Source: CALXVA01 sp944393025 (lineage in GTDB: Bacteria > Bacillota > Clostridia > TANB77 > CAG-508). From it: a stretch of 64,000 nt of DNA. The stretch spans positions 1,508,288 through 1,572,287 of the forward strand of contig OZ007016.1 of assembly GCA_963931445.1 (NCBI GenBank), written 5' to 3'. Below are positions 28,382 to 37,286 of the stretch, in pieces (positions within the stretch are counted from its first letter, which is position 1; every line of letters starts with the position of its first letter). The notes beneath the pieces are model-generated. The model did no database searches, was not told the DNA's origin, and saw only the letters and a list, made by a program, of their open reading frames with translations. The position numbers and the translations under genes were made by a program.

Positions 28382-28418
28382 ACTGGAAGAAAACTACATT
28401 TTTATTCTATCATAAACA
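28350..28418. repeat. Solitary IS21-type terminal repeat
   Basis: The stretch ending AACTACATTTTTATTCTATCATAAACA closely matches the right end of the IS21 copy at 30945-31008 (AACTACATTTTTATTATCTCATAAACA) in the same orientation, including the CTACA inner repeat. No transposase belongs to it; it is probably the leftover of an earlier related insertion. Confidence 0.65.
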
Positions 28419-28675
28419 GGTGTTCTATTTTTTAAATTAACTTTTCTTATTGTATAGAAAAAATCGACTTTTTACTTAATATTTCAGTATCTTTAACGAT
28501 TTTTGCTATACAACAAGGTTAAGTTTCCTTGGGCCGAGCGTATTTGCGAAGCAAAACGCTCATGTGGCGAAGCTGTAAATGTCAAGTGAAAAATGTACTT
28601 TTTTTCCAGTTTCAAAAATGTACGAAAATTCCAGTTTTAAATATATACTTAGAGGGGAAAATCCCCTCTAAAATT

Positions 28676-28849
28676 TTAGAAAAAATTTTCTTCTCTATAA
28701 TCCTTTTCTAGCATAACATCTTTTTTATTACAATGATATGCTAAATAATGTAATTCATTTATAATTTCTTCTTTTGTAAGTTTTCGTCCTAATTCTGTTA
28801 TTCTATCTATTGCTACATCTACATATATTATCATTTCTCTCACTGTCAT
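28676..28849 (-). CDS. Small accessory ORF of the IS21 element
   Basis: 57 aa from the ATG at 28849 (GAAGGTG upstream), starting MTVREMIIYVDVAIDRI; helical and charged. It overlaps the istB end by a few bases and ends before the left terminal repeat. I do not recognise it. The second IS21 copy has no counterpart, so function in transposition is doubtful. Confidence 0.45.
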   Translation of the reverse strand: MTVREMIIYVDVAIDRITELGRKLTKEEIINELHYLAYHCNKKDVMLEKDYREENFF

Positions 28850-28850
28850 C

Positions 28851-29621
28851 TTATACACCTTCCTTTTCTATATTTCTTTGCATCTCCACATTTCTATCTT
28901 TTATTCTATATGATTGTCCTTTAATTTTTATTATGTGACTGTGGTGCACTAATCTATCTATTATTGCTGCTGTCACTACGGAATCTCCAAATATATCTGA
29001 CCACTTGCTAAATACCTGATTTGTTGTTAATATTGTTGACTTCTTTTCATATCTTTTATTTATTAATTGAAAAAACAAATATGCTCCTTCTTTCGTTATC
29101 GGTAAATACCCTATTTCATCAATTATCAGCAATTTATATTTACAAAAATATTTTATTTTTATATCTGCTCTATTTTCAGAATTAGCTTGTACTAATTGAT
29201 TTATTAAATCATTAAAAGTTATGTAATATGTGCTAATCCTTCGTTTCGCTGCTGCCATTCCAATTCCAACCGCTAAATGTGTTTTTCCAACTCCACTTGT
29301 TCCTACAAATATTATATTTTCACTCTTCTCCATAAATCTTAATGTTTCTAAATCATAAAGTTCAGTTTTATCTACACTAGGCTGATAACTAAAATCAAAA
29401 TCATCTAATGTCTTTTCAAATGGAAATGCAGACACTTTTATATTTACTTTTGCAGCTCTTTCAGTTTGATATTTAATTTCTTCTTTTGTTAAATCATACA
29501 ACATTTCTGTAAATGAAATATTTTTGTCTTTCATCTCATCTAAATATCCAGGTAACATATTTTTTATATTATCTAATTTTAAAATTTCTAAATTATCTAT
29601 TAAATCTGTATACATACTCAT
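28851..29621 (-). CDS. istB: IS21 helper ATPase IstB
   Basis: 256 aa AAA+ ATPase related to DnaC. Walker A VGTSGVGKTHLA about residues 105-116, Walker B LLIIDEIGYLP, sensor TTNQVFSKW, and the C-terminal DRLVHHSHIIKIKGQSYR typical of IstB. It forms the target-DNA platform for IstA. RBS AGGAGG precedes the ATG; the gene begins 12 bases after istA. Confidence 0.95.
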   Translation of the reverse strand: MSMYTDLIDNLEILKLDNIKNMLPGYLDEMKDKNISFTEMLYDLTKEEIKYQTERAAKVNIKVSAFPFEKTLDDFDFSYQPSVDKTELYDLETLRFMEKSENIIFVGTSGVGKTHLAVGIGMAAAKRRISTYYITFNDLINQLVQANSENRADIKIKYFCKYKLLIIDEIGYLPITKEGAYLFFQLINKRYEKKSTILTTNQVFSKWSDIFGDSVVTAAIIDRLVHHSHIIKIKGQSYRIKDRNVEMQRNIEKEGV

Positions 29622-29633
29622 ATTTCTTTCCTC

Positions 29634-30845
29634 CTACAATTCGTCATAATCACTCAAATGATTATTTACAAACTCTTCAATTTCATTATCTTTGTAGCCT
29701 TTTAAGGCATCAGACTTTAATATATCCACTATATGTTCTTTATGATAATTTAAAAATTTTTTACTCTTTTTATGTTTTGTTATTAAATTTGTTATATAAT
29801 ATATATGGATATATTCATCAGTTTCTTTTACAGAGACTGATTTGCCTATTAGGTATGTCGGAACGGAGTATTTTTGCCCTTTATATGTAATCATAGATTC
29901 TTTGGATACTTTATATTCCTTTGGCGAGGTTGTGTAAGCATTCAATACTTCTTGATTCGGTAAAGGCAATAAATACTTTGTTTCTTTTTCTAATCTTTCT
30001 ATTGGTTTCATATTTGTTCCTTGAGATATTTCATTATTGATTTCTTTCATGAACATTTTTACTATTTTTTCTAATTCTTCATATGTCTCGAATTCATGAT
30101 TATATACTTGAAGTCTATCAACTAGTTTTGCTAAGGACTCTACTTTCCCTTTTGTTTGTGGTCTATATATTCTACAAGTTATTGGGTTAAATCCAATGTC
30201 TTTAGAATACTGTACAAATTTCGTATTTAATTTAACATTTCCAATTCTACTATTTGCTCTATCTACTACTGTTGCCATATTATCAAAGACAATTTCTTTT
30301 GGTACTCCTCCAAAATATTTAAAGGCCTCATTCATACATTTAAATAGAGTTTTTTGGGTTTTATCTGATGTTAACTTTACAAATTTTGTTCGAGAATATC
30401 CTAATACCATTAGAAAAATATTTACTTCAAAAAGTTCTCCATGTTTTGAAATCATCTTTAGATTTTCCTTCCAATCCACTTGTGCTTGAAGTCCTGGGGC
30501 TGTTTCAAATCTTATTGTCGCCTTTTTTATTTGTTCCTCTTTATGTTTTTGAACAAAATCTGCAACTAACGAATATGAACCTGTATATCCATCTTTTTGG
30601 ATAAATTTAAATATTGCCATACTTGTACATCCTATTTCTAATTTAGATATTATTGTTTCTTTAAATTTATCTAATTTAGATTTTTTCAAAATTTTTCTTT
30701 TCTTTTTAAGCTCATATCCTTCCAAATATCTCTTTACAGTTCTAGGATCACATCCCATAATTCTTGCCATTGCTGCTTTACTCATAGTTTCTTTTTCACC
30801 TCCTCTTAGAAATATATTAATTTCATTAAGTACATCTTGTCTCAT
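29634..30845 (-). CDS. istA: IS21 transposase IstA
   Basis: 403 aa from the ATG at 30845, chosen for GGAAAGGTGAT upstream (the frame opens at 30884). HTH domains (KAAMARIMGCDPRTVKRYL), then a DDE integrase core (VDWKENLKMI, FDNMATVVDR, CRIYRPQTKGKVESLAK) and the C-terminal KVSKESMITYKGQKYSVP domain. It contains no in-frame CGG and no frameshift, making it the reference for the broken-looking second copy at 54089-55299. Confidence 0.95.
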   Translation of the reverse strand: MRQDVLNEINIFLRGGEKETMSKAAMARIMGCDPRTVKRYLEGYELKKKRKILKKSKLDKFKETIISKLEIGCTSMAIFKFIQKDGYTGSYSLVADFVQKHKEEQIKKATIRFETAPGLQAQVDWKENLKMISKHGELFEVNIFLMVLGYSRTKFVKLTSDKTQKTLFKCMNEAFKYFGGVPKEIVFDNMATVVDRANSRIGNVKLNTKFVQYSKDIGFNPITCRIYRPQTKGKVESLAKLVDRLQVYNHEFETYEELEKIVKMFMKEINNEISQGTNMKPIERLEKETKYLLPLPNQEVLNAYTTSPKEYKVSKESMITYKGQKYSVPTYLIGKSVSVKETDEYIHIYYITNLITKHKKSKKFLNYHKEHIVDILKSDALKGYKDNEIEEFVNNHLSDYDEL

Positions 30846-31040
30846 AATATCACCTTTCCTTTCTATTGAGACAATTAGCATCATTTACATATACTAATTG
30901 ATGTACTTATATTTTACCAATTCTTACCTATTAAGGCAAAAGAAAAAATGTAGGTTTTCCTACATTTTTATGTTGGAAAAAAACTACATTTTTATTATCT
31001 CATAAACAGAAGCCACTTTTCTTATTCTTTTTACTCTACC

Positions 31041-31165
31041 TTTCTATCAGCATCCAGTTCTACAAATACAAGCTGAGGCGGAAGCCAATGTCGCTGCGGC
31101 TACGAGTCGCAGAACCGCTGCTACGGTTAGCTGCGCCAACGTAACTGTTGCCATAAAAGCCTCCT
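31041..31165 (-). other. Putative DGR variable region
   Basis: The last ~35 codons of the pilin-headed gene and the bases just past its stop are abruptly GC-rich (AGC, CGC, GGC, GCG codons) inside a gene otherwise about 35-40% GC. They encode the end of a C-type-lectin-fold (FGE-like) domain with AANRSSGSATRSRSDIGFR. Adenine-rich codons of a template converted to CGT/AGC/CGC would look like this. No template repeat or reverse transcriptase is in the window. Confidence 0.6.
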
Positions 31166-32307
31166 CTATCAGTACAAGGGTTAGCATCATTGCTGTAAGT
31201 GTTACTCGAATATTCTGTTGTCCATTCTCTTACATTTGATGCCATATCATTTATTTTACATACTACATCTGTATTTGCTCCTGTATTTGCTAAACTAGAG
31301 TTTTTACTTGTTTGATTTGCATAATTACTATTTCCTGCCTCTTGTATATACACTATTGCTGTATCCCATGCATAACTATTTATTAAATCACTTTTTACAC
31401 TACTACTTCCTGCATAAGTATTTATTGCAACTTTTGATGCATCTAGTTGAGTTATATAGTTCCACAATCTTCCTTGTGTATATGACATACTTCCAGAATA
31501 ACTATTAGATATTTTTGATGCTGCTTTATAATCTGCTACACTACTTCCACTTGCATAACTTGCTTCATATCTTCCTATATAATATCCTCCATTTGAATCT
31601 ACACTATCTATAAATCCTTTTAAATCTTTTGCTGTTGCATTTCTTCCATCTGTTCCACTACTTGCAGTTCCTTCTCTATATGTTGATAATTCTGAAAAGT
31701 ATGAATCAAGTATTACACTTTGCGTATAATTTTTTGCATCTTGAACTAATGTTGGTGTTCCTGGTGATGATCTACTAAATGTATATCTTCCTAATTTTAT
31801 TTCTTCACTTGTACTTCCATCATCTTTTGTAAATGTTCCTACTGGTATCCACACATATTGACTTCCTTGCACAGCTGTATCTGTTGATGCACTTACATCC
31901 TCTATTACTATTCCCTGCTGTACTGTATTTCCTGAATCTTCCGCTATTTTAAATCCTGCTGGAACCATTATTGTATTATTTTTTTCATCTTTTATTGGTG
32001 TTTTTGTTGTAAACACATAATCTTTATCTTTTGCGTCTGTTACTGTACTTGGTGGTGGTTCTGGCTCTTTTGTTTGCTCTGTTATATATGCATCTAAATT
32101 TGCCATTGTTTGGTCTTCTTTTACTTCTCCCTGCTCTGTTCTATCTTTTGCTTCTTTTGCCCATCCTACTAACCCATTATCTTCAAATGCTCCTCTTATT
32201 GCTATTGTTGCTAATATGATTAATATCACTATTGTTATTACTAACGCAATTAAGGTTATTCCTCCTTCTTGTTTTAAGGCTTTTTGAAACTTTTTATTTT
32301 TACTCAT
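31060..32307 (-). CDS. Pilin-anchored surface protein with C-terminal C-type-lectin/FGE-like domain (putative DGR target)
   Basis: 415 aa. Residues 1-40: a prepilin leader ending KQEGG, then ITLIALVITIVILIILATIAI, nearly identical to the pilin of the pilus operon, with Ala at +5. A Pro/Glu-rich linker (EPEPPPST) leads to a domain with YVWIPVGTF, GYYIGRYEASY, NDMASNVREWTTEYSS, RGGFYG and final IGFRLSLYL, which are the landmarks of FGE-sulfatase/C-type-lectin folds used by DGR target proteins. The catalytic cysteines of true formylglycine-generating enzymes are not evident, so a ligand-binding role is likely. It is probably processed by PilD and displayed on pili or the cell surface. Confidence 0.8.
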   Translation of the reverse strand: MSKNKKFQKALKQEGGITLIALVITIVILIILATIAIRGAFEDNGLVGWAKEAKDRTEQGEVKEDQTMANLDAYITEQTKEPEPPPSTVTDAKDKDYVFTTKTPIKDEKNNTIMVPAGFKIAEDSGNTVQQGIVIEDVSASTDTAVQGSQYVWIPVGTFTKDDGSTSEEIKLGRYTFSRSSPGTPTLVQDAKNYTQSVILDSYFSELSTYREGTASSGTDGRNATAKDLKGFIDSVDSNGGYYIGRYEASYASGSSVADYKAASKISNSYSGSMSYTQGRLWNYITQLDASKVAINTYAGSSSVKSDLINSYAWDTAIVYIQEAGNSNYANQTSKNSSLANTGANTDVVCKINDMASNVREWTTEYSSNTYSNDANPCTDRGGFYGNSYVGAANRSSGSATRSRSDIGFRLSLYL

Positions 32308-32433
32308 TTTTTCCTTTGCTCCTTTCTTTTGTTTATTTTTTAATTTTAATATTGCCTTCTTTTTTACTTTTCATTCATTTTGTTTTTTGTTTTATTTTGT
32401 TATTTTTTTATTTATTTTATTGACCTATTTTTA

Positions 32434-32572
32434 AAACTTAAAAAGTACCTTTTGCATATTTTTGTACTTCTAAGTTTCAAATTACCTTAAATTTTTTTAT
32501 ACCTTTTCGGTACTTTTTAGTTTCCTATTTTTGGCCACTTTTATTTTACCTCAAGCTTTTATTTTTTGTCAA
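32434..32572 (-). promoter_or_regulatory. Promoter and long structured leader of the pilin-lectin gene
   Basis: Minus strand: -35 TTGACA (32567-32572), 18-base spacer, -10 TAAAAT (32543-32548). The leader to the ATG at 32307 is about 230 nt. Inside it, GGTACTTTTTA and its complement (arms 32434-32449 and 32509-32523) can pair over about 60 bases, with a further AGAAGTAC repeat between. The rest of 32308-32793 has no gene; 32700-32750 is a small GC-richer patch of unknown nature. Confidence 0.55.
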
Positions 32573-32762
32573 TAGTAATATGAAATGAAGCTTTTGAATT
32601 TTTCACCATATTATATAGAACATAATTACTGTTTAGCGTATTAAAAATTTTGAATATCGATTAAAGAAGTTATTTATTTTTATTATATTTTTGCAGTACG
32701 CGTAGCGACCAAACGAACATTTCTAATGTGAGTGCGATTGAAGAAACCTACTTTCCATAAAA

Positions 32763-32785
32763 GAAGGGGTAGTAAAATCCCCTTC
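32763..32785 (-). terminator. Terminator of ftsH
   Basis: GAAGGGG...CCCCTTC stem with CTTTTAT tail on the minus strand, just after the ftsH stop. Confidence 0.85.
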
Positions 32786-32793
32786 CTAGTTAT

Positions 32794-34602
32794 CTAATTA
32801 TTAAAAATTTTATCAAATTCTTCTCCATCAATTTTTTCTTTTTCAAGTAAAACTCCTGCAACGCTGTGAAGTTTATCTACATTGCTTTTTAATATTTCTT
32901 CAGCTTTATTATAAGCAAAATCAATTATACTCTTTACTTCTTCATCTATTATTGCTGCTGTTTCTTCTGAATATTCCTTAGATTGTGCAAAATCTCTTCC
33001 TAAAAATACTTCTTCTTGATTTTGTCCTAATGTTATTGTTCCTAATCTTTCACTCATACCATATTTAGTGACCATAGCTCTCGCTATTTTAGTTGCTCTT
33101 TCTATATCATTACTTGCACCTGTAGAAATGTCATCTAATATTAATTTTTCTGCAACTCTACCTCCTAAAAGAGATACTATATTTTCAATCATTTCTGTTC
33201 TAGACATAAATGATTTATCTTCTGTTGGTCTATACATTGTATAACCACCAGCCATACCTCTTGGAACAATTGAAATTTGATGTATAGGATCTTGTGTTGG
33301 TAAGAATCTACTTACTACTGCATGACCAGCTTCATGATATGCTACTAATTTTTGTTCTTTATCACTTCTTACTCTAGTTCTCTTTTCAGGTCCCATTGTT
33401 ACTTTAACCATAGCATCTTCTATTTCTTGCATTCCTATTTCTCTTAAGTTTCTTCTTGCTGCTAAAAGTGCTGCTTCATTTAAAATATTTTCTAAGTCTG
33501 CACCTGAAAATCCTGATGTGTTTTTTGCTATTGTTTTTAAATCTACATCTATAGATAATTTTTTCTTTCTGCTATGAACTTCTAATATTTGCTCTCTTGC
33601 TTTTACATCTGGACTTGAAACTACTATTTGTCTATCAAATCTACCTGGTCTTAATAATGCCTTGTCTAATACATCTGGTCTATTAGTTGCAGCTAGTACT
33701 ATAACACCTTCATTTGCTGAGAAACCATCCATTTCAACAAGTAATTGATTTAAGGTTTGTTCTCTTTCATCATGTCCTCCACCAAGACCTGCTCCTCTTT
33801 GTCTTCCTACTGCATCAATTTCATCTATAAATACTATACATGGTGCTTTCTTTTTTGCTTCATCAAATAAATCTCTTACTCTTGAGGCTCCAACACCAAC
33901 AAACATTTCAACAAAATCCGAACCACTTATAATAAAGAATGGAACCCCTGCTTCACCTGCAACTGCCTTTGCAAGAAGTGTTTTACCAGTACCAGGTCCA
34001 CCTACAAGTAATACTCCTTTTGGTATTCTAGCTCCCATATCTGTAAATTTCTTTGGATTTTTTAAAAATTCAACTATTTCCTCTAATTCTTCTTTTTCTT
34101 CATCAACACCTGCAACATCATCAAAAGTAATTTTATTTTTATCTGCTGGATTCATCATTCTTGCTCTACTTTTTCCAAATGACATTGTTTTAGTTCCACC
34201 ATTATTACCTTGGCTACTACTCATAAATAAAAACCAAAATATTAAGAAAATTACTAGAATTCCAAATGGTGTTAAAAGACTAAATATAAATATCCATATA
34301 GATTCTGATTCTTCACTAACTTTTACATTTCCAGCTGACATACTTTCTTGTAAATTTTCCATTAAGTTATCTATACTTGGTATATTTACTTGTTTTACAA
34401 AATTTTGATTTTTTAATTTTACTTCTGCAGATGAACCATCAGCAGAAATTTCTATTTCTAATACTTCGCCTGCTTCTATTTTTTCAATTAATTCTGAATA
34501 AGCTAATTTACTGTTATCATTATCTAATATAGAAGTTAATAAAACAACAAAAATTATACCTATTATTAGCCACATAGCTAATGTTTTAATTCCACTTTTC
34601 AA
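32794..34602 (-). CDS. ftsH: ATP-dependent zinc metalloprotease FtsH
   Basis: 602 aa membrane protease that degrades membrane and regulatory proteins. Two transmembrane helices (about 8-25 and 103-126) enclose the extracytoplasmic domain; AAA module with GGPGTGKT about residue 200, Walker B IVFIDEID, second region of homology with LLRPGRFDRQI; zinc motif HEAGH about residue 418. Full length. It follows tilS at 153 bases, a common Firmicute order, although hpt, often between them, is absent. Confidence 0.97.
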   Translation of the reverse strand: MKSGIKTLAMWLIIGIIFVVLLTSILDNDNSKLAYSELIEKIEAGEVLEIEISADGSSAEVKLKNQNFVKQVNIPSIDNLMENLQESMSAGNVKVSEESESIWIFIFSLLTPFGILVIFLIFWFLFMSSSQGNNGGTKTMSFGKSRARMMNPADKNKITFDDVAGVDEEKEELEEIVEFLKNPKKFTDMGARIPKGVLLVGGPGTGKTLLAKAVAGEAGVPFFIISGSDFVEMFVGVGASRVRDLFDEAKKKAPCIVFIDEIDAVGRQRGAGLGGGHDEREQTLNQLLVEMDGFSANEGVIVLAATNRPDVLDKALLRPGRFDRQIVVSSPDVKAREQILEVHSRKKKLSIDVDLKTIAKNTSGFSGADLENILNEAALLAARRNLREIGMQEIEDAMVKVTMGPEKRTRVRSDKEQKLVAYHEAGHAVVSRFLPTQDPIHQISIVPRGMAGGYTMYRPTEDKSFMSRTEMIENIVSLLGGRVAEKLILDDISTGASNDIERATKIARAMVTKYGMSERLGTITLGQNQEEVFLGRDFAQSKEYSEETAAIIDEEVKSIIDFAYNKAEEILKSNVDKLHSVAGVLLEKEKIDGEEFDKIFNN

Positions 34603-34755
34603 AATTCAAATTCCTCCTTACAAATTATTAATATTAATAATTTAAACATCACCATTGAAATATACCATATATTACTAGTTAATTCAAGTTTTTTTTAATT
34701 TTTTCTATTAAAAATTATTTGTCCATGAAAACAAGTACTATATAATAAGAAAACT

Positions 34756-35769
34756 TTACATAAAAAAAATCTTCCCTTTTTTTATCATAATTTTAATTCC
34801 TTTTCTTGGACTTAAATATTTATTACCTATATTATTATTACAAAGTTTGATAATATCATCTATATGTATTTTTTCTATATTAACAGATTTTCCATAAATC
34901 TTTGATATAGTATATAGAATAAGTCTTGATTTTATTACTACATCTAATTTATTAAACTCTTTTAAATTTAATATTGCTTTAATTTGTTTTTCTTTCATCT
35001 CATCTTTTATATTTTTTTCATTAATAACTAATCTTTTATATTCTTCTTTTACTATATTGTTTAAAAATATTTCTTCCTCAGTAGCAATATTAGATAATCT
35101 ATTAATTCCATCCAAAATGTTTAGATTAAATTCTTTTTGCAAATATGGAATTAGCAAATTTCTAATTTTATTTCTAGTATATATATTTTCCTTATTAGTT
35201 TTATCATATCTTGGATTTAAATTTTCTGTTTTACAATATTCTTCTATTTTTTCTCTTGATGTTTCTATTAATGGTCTTATATATTTATTATCTCTTACAG
35301 CTTCAATTCCTTTTAACCCAGATATCGAAGTTCCTCTAATTATATTCATTAATACTGTTTCTGCATTGTCATTACTATTATGTGCTGTAGCAATTTTATT
35401 TGCTCCAGTTTTTTTAGCAACTTCTTCAAAAAAAGCGTATCTAATATTTCTTCCAGCTTCTTCTGTACCTATTTTTAATTTTTTTGCTTCTTCTTCAACA
35501 TTTATTCTTTTATAAAAAAATTCTACATTTATTTTTTTGCAAAATTCTTTCACATACTCTGTTTCTTCATCTGCTTCTTTCCTAATCATATGATTAATAT
35601 GTGCTACATATATTTTTATATTCAATTTCTCTTTAAATTTATTTAATATATTTAGTAAAGTAATAGAATCTGGTCCTCCAGATACACCTATTACTATTTT
35701 ATCTTCTTTATTTATTATATTATATGTTTTTATTGTATTTAATACTTCATTTTCTAACACTTTGCTCAC
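34756..35769 (-). CDS. tilS: tRNA(Ile)-lysidine synthetase TilS (short form)
   Basis: 337 aa. The PP-loop SGGPDS lies at residues 30-35, with HINHMIRKEADEE, the TAHNSNDNAETVLMNIIRG segment and the central recognition domain. It converts C34 of tRNA-Ile(CAU) to lysidine so that AUA is read as Ile, essential in an organism this rich in ATA codons. Typical Firmicute TilS is about 430-470 aa; here most of the C-terminal domain is missing, though the stop is clean. Confidence 0.9.
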   Translation of the reverse strand: MSKVLENEVLNTIKTYNIINKEDKIVIGVSGGPDSITLLNILNKFKEKLNIKIYVAHINHMIRKEADEETEYVKEFCKKINVEFFYKRINVEEEAKKLKIGTEEAGRNIRYAFFEEVAKKTGANKIATAHNSNDNAETVLMNIIRGTSISGLKGIEAVRDNKYIRPLIETSREKIEEYCKTENLNPRYDKTNKENIYTRNKIRNLLIPYLQKEFNLNILDGINRLSNIATEEEIFLNNIVKEEYKRLVINEKNIKDEMKEKQIKAILNLKEFNKLDVVIKSRLILYTISKIYGKSVNIEKIHIDDIIKLCNNNIGNKYLSPRKGIKIMIKKGKIFFM

Positions 35770-35864
35770 CTCTTAGGTTATCAATTAAAATTACATTAAT
35801 TAGTTTTAGTTTCAATATTTTTAACTTATACTTTTATTTTATAATTATAGTATAATGTATGAAT

Positions 35865-35888
35865 AAAGCTAGAACTATGTCTAGCTTT
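35865..35888 (-). terminator. Terminator of dnaB
   Basis: AAAGCTAGA...TCTAGCTTT stem with T-rich flanks, 28 bases past the dnaB stop. Confidence 0.75.
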
Positions 35889-35915
35889 CTTTGTATTTTA
35901 ATCATTAAGTTTTAT

Positions 35916-37268
35916 TTATTCTCTATATTTATCAATATTAGCAAATTTTGTATAATTTCCAAGCCATAATAACTCTACTGTTCCTGTTGAACCAGCTCTA
36001 TGTTTAGCTATTATTACTTCTGCTATATTTTTCTTTTCACTATCTTCGTTATAGTAATCATCTCTATATAAAAACATTACTATATCTGCATCTTGCTCTA
36101 TTGAACCTGATTCACGAAGATCAGAAAGCATTGGTCTGTGATCTGGTCTTTGTTCTGGTGCTCTAGATAATTGAGATAGTGCTATTACTGGAACTTCAAT
36201 TTCTTTTGCTAAGATTTTTAAAGAACGGCTTATTTCTGCAATTTCTTGTTCACGACTTGCTCCTCTTTTTCCACTTCCTTGAACTAATTGTAAATAATCA
36301 ATTACTACTAATCCAATATTTTTTTCAAGTTTCATTTTTCTACATTTAGCTCTTATTTCCATTATAGATATTCCTGGTGTATCATCTATATATATTTGAG
36401 ATTCTGAAAGTGCTCCAGAAGCTTCTGCTAGTTTTGCCCAATCTTCATCTTCTAATGTTCCTGTTCTTACTTTATTGCTATCTACCATTGCTTCTGAACA
36501 AAGAATTCTATTAACCATCTGTTCTTTAGACATTTCTAAACTAAATATTGCTACTGGTACATTTGCTCTTACAGCTGCATTTGTTGCTATATTTAGAGCA
36601 AAAGCAGATTTACCCATAGCTGGTCTTGCAGCAACTAATATTAAATCAGATTTATGAAGACCTGCCGTTCTAAAATCTAAATCTGAAAATCCTGTAGGTA
36701 CACCTGTTACATGTTGTTTTCTATTATATAATTGCTCTAATTCTGTAAATGTATCTACTAATATATCTCTTATAGAACTATAACCTTTTTGGTTCTTTTT
36801 TTGCATTACTTCAAAAATTTTTCTTTCTGAACTATCTATTATTGCTTCAACTTCTTGTGTGGGATCATATCCTAGTGTTATAATATCATTTGCTGTTTTT
36901 ATTAAATTTCTTAATATTGATTTTTCTTCTACAATTTTTATATATTGTTCAACATTTGAAGTAGTTGGAACTTTATCTGGAAGTCCTGCTATATATTCTA
37001 GCCCACCTACTGCTTCTAATTTTCCCATTGAAGATAGTTCTGATTTTAATGTAATTATATCTATTGGTTCATTTCTATTGTATAAATTTAGTATAGCTGA
37101 ATATATAATTTTATTATCTTCCCTATAAAAATCTGTTTCTTTTAATACTTCAACTGCTGATGAAACAGCATCTTTATCTGTAAGCATACTTCCTATTACA
37201 GCTTGTTCTGCTTCTGTGTCATTTGGTGGTACTTTTCCTAATTCCAATTTTGTCACCTCTATCTTCAA
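35916..37268 (-). CDS. dnaB: Replicative DNA helicase DnaB
   Basis: 450 aa hexameric helicase of the replication fork. N-terminal primase-interacting domain (PPNDTEAEQAVIGSML), RecA-like motor with Walker A ARPAMGKSA about residue 215, Walker B LVVIDYLQL, and the PVIALSQLSR and QDADIVMFL motifs. It forms the classical gdpP-rplI-dnaB cluster. No intein is present. Confidence 0.97.
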   Translation of the reverse strand: MKIEVTKLELGKVPPNDTEAEQAVIGSMLTDKDAVSSAVEVLKETDFYREDNKIIYSAILNLYNRNEPIDIITLKSELSSMGKLEAVGGLEYIAGLPDKVPTTSNVEQYIKIVEEKSILRNLIKTANDIITLGYDPTQEVEAIIDSSERKIFEVMQKKNQKGYSSIRDILVDTFTELEQLYNRKQHVTGVPTGFSDLDFRTAGLHKSDLILVAARPAMGKSAFALNIATNAAVRANVPVAIFSLEMSKEQMVNRILCSEAMVDSNKVRTGTLEDEDWAKLAEASGALSESQIYIDDTPGISIMEIRAKCRKMKLEKNIGLVVIDYLQLVQGSGKRGASREQEIAEISRSLKILAKEIEVPVIALSQLSRAPEQRPDHRPMLSDLRESGSIEQDADIVMFLYRDDYYNEDSEKKNIAEVIIAKHRAGSTGTVELLWLGNYTKFANIDKYRE

Positions 37269-37286
37269 TTATTTAAACACTTATAT

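Larger units (their letters stand above)
28574..31008 (-). mobile_element. IS21-family insertion sequence, complete, with 5-bp target duplication
   Basis: Terminal inverted repeats begin TGTAAATGTCAAGTGAAAAATGTAC on the left and, reverse-complemented, TGTTTATGAGATAATAAAAATGTAG on the right, each followed by a second inner copy of the AAAAATGTA unit, the multiple-terminal-repeat arrangement of IS21. GAAGC occurs on both sides (28569-28573 and 31009-31013) as a target duplication. The element carries istA, istB and a small downstream ORF, all on the minus strand. The intact TSD implies a fairly recent insertion. Confidence 0.9.

Noticed and set aside
28500..28573. GC-richer patch near 28530-28573 as an RNA gene
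   Set aside because: It has short repeats (GCGAAGC) but no tRNA or known ncRNA fold; it is simply the insertion site of the IS21 copy.
31060..32307. Formylglycine-generating (sulfatase-activating) enzyme
   Set aside because: The active-site cysteines are not evident, and the pilin leader and variable GC-rich end point to a ligand-binding surface protein.
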